Shown in pieces: positions 1 through 13,751 of a DNA stretch of 64,000 bases. Each line of letters opens with the position of its first letter. Within the stretch, counting starts at the first letter, position 1. The stretch covers positions 3,416,302 through 3,480,301 of the forward strand of contig JAHNZQ020000004.1 in the NCBI GenBank assembly GCA_019155205.2, read 5' to 3'. A model generated the notes under the pieces. That model had not been told where the DNA came from. It saw only the letters and a list, made by a program, of their open reading frames with translations, and searched no databases. A program made the translations under genes and the position numbers. The DNA comes from Gracilaria vermiculophylla (lineage: Eukaryota > Rhodophyta > Florideophyceae > Gracilariales > Gracilariaceae).

Positions 1-383
1 TCACTGGGTGGACAATGCTCCTACAGGCGCTGCTATGATGCGACCTGGGGATCGGCGGCTTAAAAACCTGCGTTGGTCGACAAGAGACTCCAACCGGAAA
101 AGTAGATGAATACTCAAGGGTGCTTGTCATTACTTCCACAGAGGTGGAGCTCAACCGGCAGATTAAGTATCAAGCCGGGAGCCCGCCTCAGAAGGTCCCG
201 CTCCTGTACTAATTACCTGCATAAATTATCTAAAATAAATAATAAATTTACCGTCCCTCAAGGATACTGTAGCGCACGTGGGCGGGATTATGCACCACGT
301 GGCCCAGCTAATAAAATACAAGCCCTCCTTAGGAATATTATACCTTAAGGCCAAACCACCCTATTTCCGAAGGAGCCACTGTA
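1..383. other. Left-edge intergenic DNA, nothing recognised
   Basis: No convincing coding frame, RNA gene or repeat is visible in this left edge. Short open frames exist, but none has recognisable protein character. Confidence 0.4.
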
Positions 384-1164
384 CTACAGAAAGGTCGCCG
401 GAAAGCATTCCACTCTTGAAATGCTGGTGAACGTAGCTAGCCTTTCTCGTATCACCTTGCTCAATTTTCGGATTTCTCGCATTAGATCCCGCGCTATGGA
501 CGGTCTGTACGGTATGCGGGTCTTCCACAGCAACTTCAGCAAGCTGCTGGCTCCTGGAAAACACGGCTCAAAGCTCGTCACTTAATTCTGATCCGTTCTC
601 TTGAACCGGTTTCTCGAACGGCGGGGTGCGTATAGCACCAAGACGGTCATTGGTACGATCTTCAACCTTAGCGACTTCATCCGCTTGGGGCCTCAGCGCC
701 ACGTTAGGCGAGCTTCTGGTGTGTCTATAGCAGCCAACAGCGTCACGCGTTGTCGTAACATCCCAGTCCAAAATGTACGCAAACCAAATGTGGGTCATCG
801 TTCCAGCCAAGTTCATCTCGTGAGCAGAAAGGCCTTAAGTGGTGTGAAGACCTTCCAGTAGGTCACCAAAACCGTACAAGATAGCCACGTCTCGTAAAAG
901 GGCGATGGGGAATAACGGGCATTTGTAGAAGTGGTCCGAGAGAATGTTTTCTGAGGCCGGTAGCATTTCCATCATCATCTCCTTCGGATAATCATTCGAG
1001 AAGTCAACCTCTTCGTCTTCGAACGGATACTGGTCGAGCACAATCCTTGAAATATCAATCACGTAAAACGACGCGTCACCCTTTACCAGCAAAACAGGAG
1101 CTCTGCGCTGGAGCCTTCCCCACTTTTCCATCTTCTGCAGTCGAGTATTGGTAGACGGCGGCAT
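384..1164 (-). pseudogene. Broken hypothetical reading frame
   Basis: A minus-strand frame opens at 1164 (MPPSTNTRLQKMEKWGRL) and runs 109 residues to a TAA at about 835. The same frame stays open beyond that stop down to 568 with protein-like composition (HEMNLAGTMTHIWFAY). A further protein-like stretch follows in another frame at 384-581. This looks like one decayed gene with an in-frame stop and a frameshift, or a multi-exon gene whose introns I cannot place. I do not recognise the family. The 109-residue piece alone could be a small real gene. Confidence 0.25.
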
Positions 1165-1954
1165 CTTGCTTCAGCCATAGATAGATCACGCGACGAACCG
1201 TTTGAATCCGGATTGTCGGCAATTCGGTGGTCATGTGGGCACGCTGCTACTGCTAGTCCAACCTGGCAGTTGGTTAGGGGCACGCGTGGGAGTTGCGTCG
1301 CGAGCGGAGCGGGAGCGAGGTTGCGAGAGAGAAAGTTGTGGAAGTGGGAGAACGTAAAAAAAGTCTGAGGCCGGCCGCCCAAGCGATGAAGCAAGCGCTC
1401 TCTAGCGGTTTACTTCTACTTTCTTCTTTTTGTTCTGTTCAGCTCGGGTCCAGGGAGGCTGGACTCGAGCTACAGTGCATTTGTGTGGCGTACGGTTCGG
1501 GGCCGGCGCTGACCGCCGGGGCGGAACGACTCAAATAATTAGTGGGCCAAAAATAAAGGAAAATCAACTTGCAAACTACAATTAAGTGAAACAACTCGCG
1601 GATCATATCAGATCTGAAGGTTCCGAAAAGGCGGGGGAATGATGTCAGATCTGGCGGCTGGAGCGCGATTGCTCATAGCTCATATAAGTAGCGCGATAGA
1701 AAAGAACAGTTTTCTATTTTTCTGACATCAATGTTTGACAAGGTCATTGTGGGCTCTCTCACATCAAATATACTTCAGATAACTAAGTTGATGGAATGGG
1801 AACGGACGGGTATGTGTGCAACTTTTCGAAATTTATATTTCTCTGGCGATGAAAAGATTAGTGCGTAGTTGCGGTTCAGCGACGTTTCGAGCGAGGCTCA
1901 AATATTTACAAAGGCTCCGGAAATGTTTGCATTTTTCATGCAACTGAAGTATTG
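1165..1954. other. Intergenic stretch
   Basis: Between the broken frame and the Tc1-like element. The composition shifts from GC-rich near 1290-1400 to AT-rich after 1540. I see no supported gene. Confidence 0.4.
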
Positions 1955-3240
1955 TAGTACACACTGTTTCAAAAACATACGACATGCTGTGAAATCTCAA
2001 AAAAACGAACAAATGTATAGTGTAAGCCTACAAAAAAAGGTTTCAGAAAAAAGTAAAGTCAAAAAATCGTTTCAAAAACATATGATCATCAATAACAAAT
2101 CTTTACTGCGCGACGATCAATAGTTTATTTTGCATCCTTTTTGCTGTATAACGCTAATGCAGCGTTTCAGCATCGAATTGATGTACCTCTCCACAGTTGA
2201 AACTGTTGTAGTTTTACACCAATTTTTAATACAGTTTTTAAGTTAAAAAACTGTCTGAAATTGCCTTCTATCCGCATAAACCATCCTCGCCAGCAGTCCC
2301 CAAACGTTTTCGATTGGGTTCAAATCTGGTGAGCGCGCTGGCCATTCTAAAACAGATACTTCAGCCTCCTGTAGCCAATTTTTGATTAAAGATGCAGTGT
2401 GTACGGGCGCATTATCCTGTTGAAAAATGAAATATTCTTCATGGAAACATAAACCAAAAGGTATCAAATAGTTGAATAGAAATTCTTGATATTTTTCTGC
2501 ATTCATATTCGTTTCAGTAAAGGCAATTTCCGTTAGATCCTTTTTAGAAACGCCCACTCAGACCACTACAGAGCCTCCACCGGAGTGCCTGGTATAGACT
2601 TCATGACTTTCCTTACGAAGATCGTGCCAATAATATTTTTAGCAATCTGGTCCGTCCAAATTGCACTTTTTTCATCAGTAAAAATAACCTTTTTCCATTC
2701 CTTTTTCCAGTAGGCTTTTCCAGCACATCAGTCAATCTTCTTTTGCTTATGATGGTCTTTAAGAAAGAAATTTTTCTTCATTGTTTTATATTTAAATAAA
2801 TTTGTGCTGCTTATCTGCCGTTATAAAGTTGATTTAGAAACTTGAGATTGAGATTTATTCCAATTTGTTTGCACGATTTTTTTCTTTTTATAATTCTCTT
2901 TTAATTCCTCTTTTATCTGCTAGGCTGCGCTTCTTAGGAGGTCCAGGAGATCGTTTTAATCCATAAAGAGTCGGATTTTGGAAAATAGCAGCTATTGTGA
3001 CCCTAGAACGCTTCAAAGTTTTAGTAATAGCACTGTTAGAATGTTTCTCGGCGTTTAAATTAACGATTTGAAGCTGTTCTTGCTTGGAAAGTGGAGGACC
3101 TCGAGCCATTTTTAGTAGAAAGAAGGCAGTGTACATATCTTTTTGAAACGATTTTACATAGACTATGTGCAAAATCTAGCCTACAGTACAGTTTTGGCGC
3201 ACTTTTGAGGGGTAATATGTTTTTGAAACGCACTGTACTG
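1955..3240 (-). mobile_element. Degenerate Tc1/mariner-type DNA transposon
   Basis: About 1.29 kb, bounded by imperfect terminal inverted repeats. The left end near 1956-1980 and the reverse complement of the right end near 3216-3239 share AGTACA, then GTTTC, then AAAAACATA. A second copy of the GTTTCAAAAA motif lies inside each end (about 2070-2085 and, inverted, 3139-3153), as in the IR/DR subgroup of Tc1 elements. The interior carries a broken transposase on the minus strand. I could not see a clean TA target duplication, so the exact ends are uncertain. Confidence 0.8.
2243..3172 (-). pseudogene. Tc1/mariner transposase, inactivated
   Basis: The N-terminal part (from about 3109, MARGPPLSKQEQLQIVNLN) looks like the helix-turn-helix DNA-binding region. 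The central part around 2640-2700 encodes WKKVIFTDEKSAIW, the first catalytic aspartate region. The C-terminal part at 2243-2557 has [11 protein letters not shown] (second Asp) and [16 protein letters not shown] (third acidic residue), typical of the DDE_3 domain. These parts lie in different frames. A TGA near 2560, where a tryptophan codon is expected (VVV-stop-VGVS), and at least one frameshift near 2635 break the gene. All catalytic motifs are still recognisable, so inactivation is probably not ancient. Confidence 0.85.
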
Positions 3241-4380
3241 GTTATATAAGATCTGTATTATGCACAACTTCGGGTAGCGGGATACACAGCGCTTGCAAGA
3301 CGCTTCTCTAGATCACAGTGCATTACAGTACTCACCACATCACGTTGATCTCCACCAGTAAAAAATTTGTGCGGTACGTGTTCGGACATGGCAGACAAGA
3401 ATTGCGCGTAAAAGAAGCCTCGCGAGGGCAGAAGCGCAGAGCATCGCCTGAAGCACGCTGAAAGAGACAAGTGAATGCCAGACTGTCGAGTCTGGCTTCT
3501 TCCCCGGACCTGGCCGCGAGGCCGAAGGTCCTGCCGGATTTCATTTGGGCAGCGAGGGGTTTTCACCCCAGGGGCGAGGTGCCCGCGTGGCACGTGGTGC
3601 ACTGTGGAGCGCGTGCGCAGAATAAAAGAGTGCCGCAGCCTGTGTCTGCCACGAAGTGTACAAAAACAGAACACGTTTCAGATATCAAGAAAATCATTTC
3701 AAGTCCTCACTGCCACGTGACGACGAGTAAGGCACCTTTTGATGTCGTGTGTTGCACATGATGCTCGCGCTCATTACGTCCAATGAGGAGCCGTATGATT
3801 ACTCGTGGAACAAAACGCCTTTGCCTCTTTTTACGGCCGAAAAGCACTTTGATGCGTATGGAAAATCTCTTGTCAATGTGCGCATGGGTAACGAAGAAAG
3901 CGTGCAACGCGCGCAAAGCCCACCCAAAACTAAATGTCCCGGACAAAGAAGAGACCCAGCCCGTGTGGCCCACTCTCCATGGAGGCCAGACAGGTCGCTG
4001 TGCGTGTTTTACTGGTGGCCCCCCCAGCTCCCGAGCTCCCGCCTCCGGAGCTGCGTCTGAGCGCCGCGTATCTTTGCCAAAGATCAAGAGTGACGCGTGC
4101 CAGACGCATGGGCGCATTAGCGTTTAATCACAGTCGACACGCTGGTGATTACTACTCTTTCATTGGGGCATAGCTTGAAAGACGATTTGCAGTATGAGCC
4201 ACTCAGCGCTCATACCGTGTCCGACCGACACGGTCAACTCGTTACGGCTGGCTATTCACTGCGTTTAGCGGACTGTATTCCACAAGCAGACCCATGCGTA
4301 GGCTGTGATGGCTATGGGCTGACCAGATCTCCAAAGTCCTTGAGCAGTCGCTGCCCTCAAAGTACTCGTAGAGGACTGCG
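3241..4380. other. Intergenic stretch
   Basis: Several overlapping open frames of 80-140 codons occur on both strands, but none resembles a known protein or clearly stands out. It probably includes the promoter and 5' UTR of the downstream LtrA-like gene. Confidence 0.4.
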
Positions 4381-6306
4381 ATGGAGTCAGACAATTCCTC
4401 CTCTTCACCAGAACATCACATTGCAAGTGACAGCGGAAATGGCTCTAGTGACGACGGAAATGGCTCTAACAACGACGAAAATGGCTCTAATAACGACGGA
4501 CACGGCTCTGGTAACGACGGAAATGGCTCTATTAACGGCGGAAATGGCTCTAGTAACACAGAGAAATCTCAAGAAGCCGAACACGTTGAGGAGTTCGGCG
4601 AGGTCGAAGATGTAGTTCATCAGGAGGCTGAATCATCCCATCACAGCGATGAAGCCCCGCCACCACTTAGAGAAAGGGATCAGAAAGAAAACCGAAATTT
4701 GAAGAACAAGGCGCTGCGAACTCTCTTTGATGAGAGGCACCTTCAACAATATTTTCATGGTGAAACATTGTACAGAAGTCCCAAGAAAAGGGTTGTGGGT
4801 CCAGACGAATTAGTTTTCGACTTGGTGCTTGTTGGAGGTATTTCTGTTTTAGGGCATGAGTTGAGACAGAACTTCGCTTCGTGGAAAGATGTGGAAAAAT
4901 TCTTTGTTTTGTTTGGTGCCATCTACAGTAGCTGGCGGGTTGTCATAATGTTGTGGAACTTCTGGTCTATGAAGAAAGACTTGTTTGAGAAGATTAGTGT
5001 CTACTTCATGTTCGTCTCTCTGATCGGCATTGCGTTGGGAGCACACGGCACCTTTCAGGATGATATTCGTCCGTACGTCGCTATATGCTCATTCCTGGCA
5101 ACAGCAATACCTTGTGCTATATCCTTCTGGTGGGCAAGTAGAGAGCCTCTCTTGCGAAATCCGTACAACCGCTTTAATCAGTTGAAGCTCATAACAACAG
5201 TTGGAATCTTGGGTGTTGTCCCGTACTTTGCTGCTGCCTTTGTGAGTTCTGAACGGGTGACCAGAATCCTGTTTTGGATTCCGTTTATTTTCCAGTTCTT
5301 TTCCACTTATCTGACGGGAACATTGTATCGGGCACTCCATCGAAATCGCCCTGCGACACGACTCGCAGTTTCCATTGAACTAATGGTTGAGAAATACGAA
5401 GTTCTGACAATGATTGTTCTGGGTGAGGCAGTGATTGGAATTCTAATGGAGGGGGGCAGGTATATAACTAAGGAAGAGGCATCTTTGGGCAAGTTGTACG
5501 GCATAGCAGCGGCAACGGCTGCCATGCTTTATGCATTGCAAACGTTGTATGTCAACGTCGATGGGGCGATTCTAAAAGACGGACAACATGCTATCCGCCA
5601 CAATGCGTATTGTGGCATCTTATGGGGGCAGTTGCACACTCTGTATCACATGTCGCTGATTCTGTTTGCAACTGGTCTGGGAATATCCGTACATGATATC
5701 ATATTAAGCGCAGAAAGCAAGCCTGTGGAACGGTTGCTTCTGCGTGCCGGAGAGAAGATGTCGAAAGCATCTGGGAACACCTTTGGCCGTGACCAGAAGT
5801 GGCTCTTTTCAGTTGGATGGGGTATGTCTATGATTACTTCGGCTTTGCTCGGCGTCTTGCACAAAGGGGGTCCGCGGGCAGCATCAAAATCGTACAGGAC
5901 GGTAGCACGCGTGACGACTGCTTTTGGAGTTATGATAGGTCTTCCGTTCGCAAACATTAGCGCAGACCTATACTTGGGGGTTCATACTGCCGTGTTAGTG
6001 TTCTTTGGAACTGTCGAATTCGTGCTTGTACACTTCGACCGGTATGGATTCTTCCATTCTGAGGGCAGCCGCGAGGCCACCGACATAGCTGGAGATTCGT
6101 TGGAAATATTTGGTTCGGACGAGCGACAGGATCGTTACGCCTCCATGAACGCGGACGAGATTATGGAGGATCACAGCTTGGATCTTCCGGAGGAAATTTC
6201 GAGGGCGTTGAAAGAAAGATTGAGGAAGGGACACGCCAGCCCGATGGTGCCGGTGCGGCCAACGGCGTCCAAGCCGGTGGCATCGGACAATAATGGCAAC
6301 GTGTGA
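4381..6306 (+). CDS. LtrA-like multi-pass membrane protein 1
   Basis: A 641-residue intronless protein. Residues 1-100 are acidic and low-complexity, with six 7-residue GNGSxND-type repeats. The rest is a multi-pass membrane protein with features of the bacterial low-temperature-requirement A (LtrA) family: an early ELVFDLVLVGGISVLGHEL segment (family pattern FDLvfV), several hydrophobic helices, and the mid-protein motif KYEVLTMIVLGEAVIGIL, with the glutamate in LGEAV that is typical of the family. The C-terminal about 100 residues are hydrophilic and probably cytosolic. The molecular function of LtrA proteins is poorly known. A diverged paralogue follows about 560 bp downstream on the same strand. 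Confidence 0.75.
   Translation: MESDNSSSSPEHHIASDSGNGSSDDGNGSNNDENGSNNDGHGSGNDGNGSINGGNGSSNTEKSQEAEHVEEFGEVEDVVHQEAESSHHSDEAPPPLRERDQKENRNLKNKALRTLFDERHLQQYFHGETLYRSPKKRVVGPDELVFDLVLVGGISVLGHELRQNFASWKDVEKFFVLFGAIYSSWRVVIMLWNFWSMKKDLFEKISVYFMFVSLIGIALGAHGTFQDDIRPYVAICSFLATAIPCAISFWWASREPLLRNPYNRFNQLKLITTVGILGVVPYFAAAFVSSERVTRILFWIPFIFQFFSTYLTGTLYRALHRNRPATRLAVSIELMVEKYEVLTMIVLGEAVIGILMEGGRYITKEEASLGKLYGIAAATAAMLYALQTLYVNVDGAILKDGQHAIRHNAYCGILWGQLHTLYHMSLILFATGLGISVHDIILSAESKPVERLLLRAGEKMSKASGNTFGRDQKWLFSVGWGMSMITSALLGVLHKGGPRAASKSYRTVARVTTAFGVMIGLPFANISADLYLGVHTAVLVFFGTVEFVLVHFDRYGFFHSEGSREATDIAGDSLEIFGSDERQDRYASMNADEIMEDHSLDLPEEISRALKERLRKGHASPMVPVRPTASKPVASDNNGNV
4435..4560 (+). repeat. Six 21-bp tandem repeats in LtrA-like gene
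   Basis: Six consecutive 21-bp units, starting GGAAATGGCTCTAGTGACGAC and diverging slightly, encode G-N-G-S-x-N-D. The repeat keeps the reading frame and lies in the hydrophilic N-terminal tail. Confidence 0.9.
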
Positions 6307-6862
6307 CATAGTTTACAAAAGGAGTTTTTTTTTTCGTTTGGGTTTCAGGGGAAATGTGACATCCAATGCCGACGTTGCTTTCGCAGGACAATCAGAGAAA
6401 GCATATGATTCAATGGAAGTGCAGGGATGAATTCTACGGGAGTGAAGGATAGCGAGTAACATCATAGACTTGTGGAGCTAGAATCGTTGCACAGTTTCTG
6501 GCACGAACAATGTAATAATAATATCAGACCGACAGAAATTGTAGCATGCCGGGCCACAAATGAGGTTGATTCGCCCCGAACACGTTTCTGGTAATTTCTG
6601 CCGCGCTGATTTTGTACAATACTATACCCCTTCACGTGTCGAGCTTGATCTGGTCTTGTCGTCTCTTGCTGACATGTGGATGTACCTGCAACGCTCATCA
6701 TGAGAAGGAGTCACTTCGTTCCATAGAGCTCGTCGATCGTCTTATTTTTCGCTGTGGCTGTGCACTTCTTCCAAGTCTAAGCTCTGATTTGTTGACAAAC
6801 CGCAACGACTAAGATGCTCCTTGTCATTTGATGGATGACTTCCTATTTTTCTAAAATCCGAT
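6307..6862. other. Intergenic stretch between LtrA-like paralogues
   Basis: Contains a poly-T run just after the first gene (about 6326) that may belong to its 3' UTR. No gene is supported. Confidence 0.4.
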
Positions 6863-8641
6863 ATGACTGAGTCGTCTCCCACCAAGATTGCGGTTGTCGA
6901 AACTGCCCTCGGCGGGACTGCCTCTTTGACTAGTCCTGTAACTGTGGAGCCCAATCCGAATGATTCAATTCTTCCCCCCAGGACACGCAGCTTGAAATCC
7001 ATATGGTGCCAACCGCGTTCATTGATGAGATATCACTACAACAAAGTGGATTACGTTGGCAAACCATCAACAGGTATTTCTGCATTAGATGAGTTCCTCA
7101 TCATTGTCGTGGCCCTGTCGCAAGTCGCAGTCTTTCTACCGCTCAGAAAGGAATCTGTTTCATATTCTCTTTGTGAAAGAACACTGCTTCTCTTCTGGCC
7201 TCTGGCAACTTTTGCTAGGATAAACATCATGTTTCATACCCTGTGGCCAGCCCCGAAAGACGCCATTAATCTCTTATACAAAGGTATAATTACACTCTGC
7301 ACCCTCACTTACTCGCTCACTGTTCAGGCTGCATTCTCGAACACGCGAATAATAACTGCTTTGTCAGCTTCTGTTATCATTCTTGTCCCCTCCACTCTCC
7401 TTTTTCGACAAGCTTGGAATGAGCCTTTGCTGAAAGACGTCACAAACCGAGCAAATCAAATGGCTCTGCTCGCTGGAGCTCATGTTATGATTGCCACACC
7501 ATATCTTGCTACCATTTTTGTGTCTTCGACCCTCGGAGTAAAGACGTTATACTGGTCTGGGTTTGCCGCTTCGATATTTATGCATTTCGCGCCTCATGCT
7601 GTTTTCTTCTGGCTTCATCGAGGAAGGAGGCGGGCACAAACCCATATCCCACCACGCCTCTTCTGCAATTATGATGGACTTCGACTAATGTCGCACGGCT
7701 GTTTTGCGAGCGCATGCTTATTGCTTCTCGTACACGGAAATGGTAAGTCAATATCTTCTTCATCCAATTTACCGAATGTGCCCCTTACATGACGTCGACA
7801 TGCAATTGTACTTTTGTCTCTACTCCTCAAAGATTTGGTTCAAGAATCGTCAATACACGTGAGTCGTACGTACGCAATTGCCGTGTTGGCCTTCATTTCA
7901 TTGATCTCTCTCCGCACTATACACAGCATTGATACCGCAAATTCGAATGATCTCAATCCACGGATCATTGTTTCAGTGTCAAGCACTTTCTTGTTTGCAG
8001 TACTTCATTTTTTTGTATTGTTGTACTCAACCGCATGCGCTCAATTAATGACGATCGCATCGAACCCTACGAAAGAGCTTCCCTCTTCGACGCGCAAATT
8101 GTTTTCGGTCGCTTGGGCTTGTTCGATACTGGTGACTTCATTTCTTTCCGCATTTCGAACACGTTCCAACAACATAAGCCGCATAATCCGTCTATCAGTG
8201 AGATTGGTCATCATTGTTGTGGTTTCCCCAGCAATGGCTCATTCCGAAGTTTCGCCTGTCGTCTTCCTCCTCGTCTTTTCTTTGTTACTTGTCATAATAA
8301 CAATTGCCGATTTCATTTTAGAGAAATTCGAGTCCCACAATGTCGCTCCATTTGTGAGAAACGGTGAGCAGTTTACTTCATTTCAAGCATACGACAAATC
8401 GATGGATGGAATGGAATTGAACTCTAACGCCGACCTATCAGCGGTATTAAGGGTTATTGATTCGAGAAACGCGGAAGGGATACACCTCCACCTAAGATCC
8501 TTCAAACAAAGGCTTCTTGTGGATGACGATACCAGGCTCCTTCCGGCTGAGTCAAACCGCGGCTCAAACAGTCTGTCAAGGCAGGCGACATCAGCTTCAG
8601 AAGAGACTTCAAGGCCAATCCCAGTCATAGTTCTGAGCTGA
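6863..8641 (+). CDS. LtrA-like membrane protein 2, one intron
   Basis: Two exons, 6863-7742 and 7833-8641, about 562 residues. The 90-bp intron has donor ATG|GTAAGT and acceptor CTCAAAG preceded by a pyrimidine-rich tract. Splicing removes an in-frame stop and joins a codon for Asp. The joined region NYDGLRLMSHGCFASACLLL aligns with KYEVLTMIVLGEAVIGIL of the upstream gene, so this is a tandem paralogue, but the LGEAV glutamate is replaced in a GCFAS context. Other shared features are the early DEFLIIVVAL helix and EPLLKDVTNRANQ, matching EPLLRNPYNRFNQ upstream. It is strongly diverged and may have a different or reduced function. Confidence 0.7.
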
Positions 8642-11029
<2,388 letters not shown>

Positions 11030-11212
11030 TAAGACGCGTTGCCTGGAAAGGTGAACAGCTCAGGCATGTTGTGAATAGGCCGCCTGAGACATATGATACT
11101 GACTGCAGTACGACCCACATCTGACGGAGACAAAAATGAGTTTTCTGCATATCTGAACTTCAAGGATCAGCGACCTGTGCGCGTCCTAACAGGAGATTTC
11201 CGTGTTCCTCTG

Positions 11213-12296
11213 TCATGTGTCAACATCTGCCCACATGAGCTGTTCTTTGACCTTGGTGGCATACGCGTAAACAAGTTTCTTTGGTACATCGCATGCAGAT
11301 GATACAGCTCTTGCAACTGCACTAACAGGTATTCCATCTTTGACAAGACTCTCAACCATTGCAGAAAGCTCGACAGGGGCTGTAGGGTATGTGCTGAGAT
11401 CATGTTCAACAAGCGGTTGAACTGGTGACGGGGCCAAGACTATGGTGAACTCCCCCCTCGGCTTTTCCGTGTGATTGTTATAAAACTGATAGGCATTAGA
11501 TATGGTGTCAAACCTGAGAAACTGCTCGTATTTCTTAGTCATCTCCCTCGCCAGACAACATGGCCTACCTTCTCCCTCCACTTGCTGCAAAGCTCGGAGC
11601 GTAGCAATCAAGCGATGGGGAGCTTCGTACAGCACAACAGTAGACTTAATCTTGGCAACGTGCTCGACGGCTTTTCTTCGAGCCTCTCCAACTCGCGGGA
11701 GGAATCCGACGAAAGTAAAGGTCGGTGAGGGCAGCGCGCTGGCTACGAGAGCAGATACGGCCGCACACGGGCCTGGCAGCGGAACTACCTTGAGGCCAGC
11801 GGCCACAACCGCCTGCACTACCTGCGCTCCAGGGTCGGAGACGCACGGAGTGCCCGCATCAGACACGATGGCAACATCTCGGCCGCGCTCTAAGTGCGAC
11901 AGCAGAGTAGGGATCCTCGAGCGCCAGTTATGTTCATGGCAGGAAAGGAGCAGCTGGTGAGACGGTCGTTCTAGAGGTCGCAACAGATCTCGAGCATTTC
12001 GCGTATCCTGCAAACGTTAATAAGCACAAACAAAACGCAAGCAGCAGCGGAAGAGGATATGGAGAGCTTACTTCGGCAGCTACGACGTCCACGGCGCTGA
12101 GAACATCGATGGCGCGAAGAGTTATGTCGCGCGCGTTGCCGATAGGAGTTGGAACGAGGAAGAGAGTTCCGTGGGTGGAGGAGGGCTGCTTCCACGCAGA
12201 TGAACCGTCGGCGCGCGCGCAGATGAGAAGGCGAGAAGAGGCGCGGGGCGAAGAAACGCGCGGTAGAATACGAGGAACGAAGGCGAAGGCGCACAT
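11213..12296 (-). CDS. rsmI: RsmI-family 16S rRNA 2'-O-methyltransferase, organellar
   Basis: Two exons on the minus strand, 12296-12072 and 12007-11213, separated by a 64-bp intron (donor GAA|GTAAGC, acceptor TTTGCAG), about 339 residues. The fold is the tetrapyrrole-methylase type: [30 protein letters not shown] formed across the splice, [30 protein letters not shown] and [10 protein letters not shown] are all RsmI signatures. Bacterial RsmI 2'-O-methylates C1402 of 16S rRNA. The roughly 45-residue basic, Ser/Ala-rich N-terminal extension suggests import into plastid or mitochondrion, which is inferred. It is convergent with the MSI1 gene and head-to-head with the Pkr1-like gene. Confidence 0.9.
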
Positions 12297-12568
12297 GTCG
12301 GGCGGTCGTCTCTGTCCATCGCGGAGGGGGTGGGCGCTCTGCCTGACGCGTGTGGAGCTCGTGCGTGACGCAGTGCGTTATGTGACCCGTCACGCACGGC
12401 AAGGCCGGTGACTGACTGTGCGTGGCCAGAGCACGTGGCACGCCCACGTTATGAGCGCTCCCCCCTCCGTCCCGCTCTCCTCCGAGTTCGGCATCACACC
12501 GTAGCGGTTCCGTCGGCTGGACAAAAGACAGGTTGGATTCGCGTTGTATGCGCGACCCGAGCCGCAAT

Positions 12569-13253
12569 ATGGCAACTACTTCATCTTCATCTCAAGTGAC
12601 TTCGACCACCCCAGAGACGGCATCGCACAGCACTAGCATCGATGCAAGCAACGCCGCAAGCAGCGCAGAAGGCAGCGCCGCAGGCAGCGCCGCAAGCAAC
12701 GTCACAAACAGCGCCACAACCAGCGCCACAAACAGCACATCAAACAGCGCATCAAACAGCGCCACAAACAACCCCTCTAACAGCGCCGCCGAGGTTCTAG
12801 CTGCATTGCCACGGTGGTTGCAACCTGGAGTCAGTCCGGCGACTCATATGTTCGTTGTGCCATTCAACACCAAGATGGAAAGCCTAGGTTCCTGTTAACG
12901 CTGATCACTAACGCTGTTCGTTGTTGACAGTATTTTGCGAGTTGTTCTGTTCTTGCTCAACGCTTTACTTGCATCCTTTGCAGCGATGAGAGTTCTTTCA
13001 CCTCACTTTGAGATTATGCTGCTACTCTGTCTTGCCTTGACAGCCTCGTATTTTGTGTGCGTTGCCTTCAATTCACTGAATCTTACAGCGATGTACTGAG
13101 TAAGACTTTCTGCTGACTGAATCACGACCCCCCGCTATTGCGCGCTCCCATCGTAGATTCATGGCCGAGATTAACAAGCTCCATGCGCAAGCTCTTAGTT
13201 ACACACGACAACATCCAGCATCCGTTGCGGCTGAGGATAAGAAACAAAACTAA
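12569..13253 (+). CDS. Pkr1-like V-ATPase assembly factor, three exons
   Basis: Proposed exons 12569-12849, 12931-13092 and 13157-13253, about 179 residues. The N-terminal half is Ser/Ala/Thr/Asn-rich and repetitive. It is followed by LPRWLQPGVSPATH, matching the FEPGTSP-type motif of Pkr1 proteins. Exon 2 encodes two hydrophobic helices (ILRVVLFLLNALLASF and FEIMLLLCLALTASYFVCVAF). Exon 3 adds a short hydrophilic tail (MAEINKLHAQALSYTRQH). Pkr1 is an ER membrane protein needed for V-ATPase assembly in yeast. Donors here (GTTCGT, GTACTG) are weak but give continuous frame. An earlier ATG at 12533 is in frame. Family call is by motif and topology only. Confidence 0.55.
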
Positions 13254-13751
13254 CTCCATTTTGCTTCACTAGCCGTAGTCACCGTGGACAGTTGCTTGTA
13301 TCTGATCTATCGGAATCCGTGCCGTGCTTTACGAAAGCTAACCGGCTTTTATGCCAACGCTTAACAATTCGTAAAAACTTCTCTTTATCTCCTGTGTCCA
13401 ATTTGTTCCAAATCAAGCTTCCTCAAAGCCCGATCTCGGACCCACATCGACAGGGAATACGCGCCCTCCATCCTAGTGTCTCACCCAGACAAACAGATAG
13501 CTAGCTCTCCCCGACTCGTCTTGTGATCTCGTAAGAAAGCTGAGCTGCTGCGCTCTAAACACAATTCACCTGCAAGCCCAAATGGCCGCTCTTTTTTAAA
13601 TTGCCCTTTCGAACGAGCGTTTCAAACTTTGCACGTAAGGTACCAGAACAACTACCGCCCGCCAATCGCAGCAACTCGTCTTCTCTTCACAGTCGCTCTG
13701 CACACTCTATGATCCACAGTCCTCTACGCAATCCGACCTCCTCTGGCTGCG
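13254..13751. other. Intergenic stretch before GCP2-like gene
   Basis: No gene supported. A 70-codon open frame at 13292-13504 has no protein-like features. Confidence 0.4.

Noticed and set aside
4405..4620. Minus-strand frame of Val/Ile/Ser repeats
   Set aside because: Antisense of the 21-bp repeat in the LtrA-like gene.
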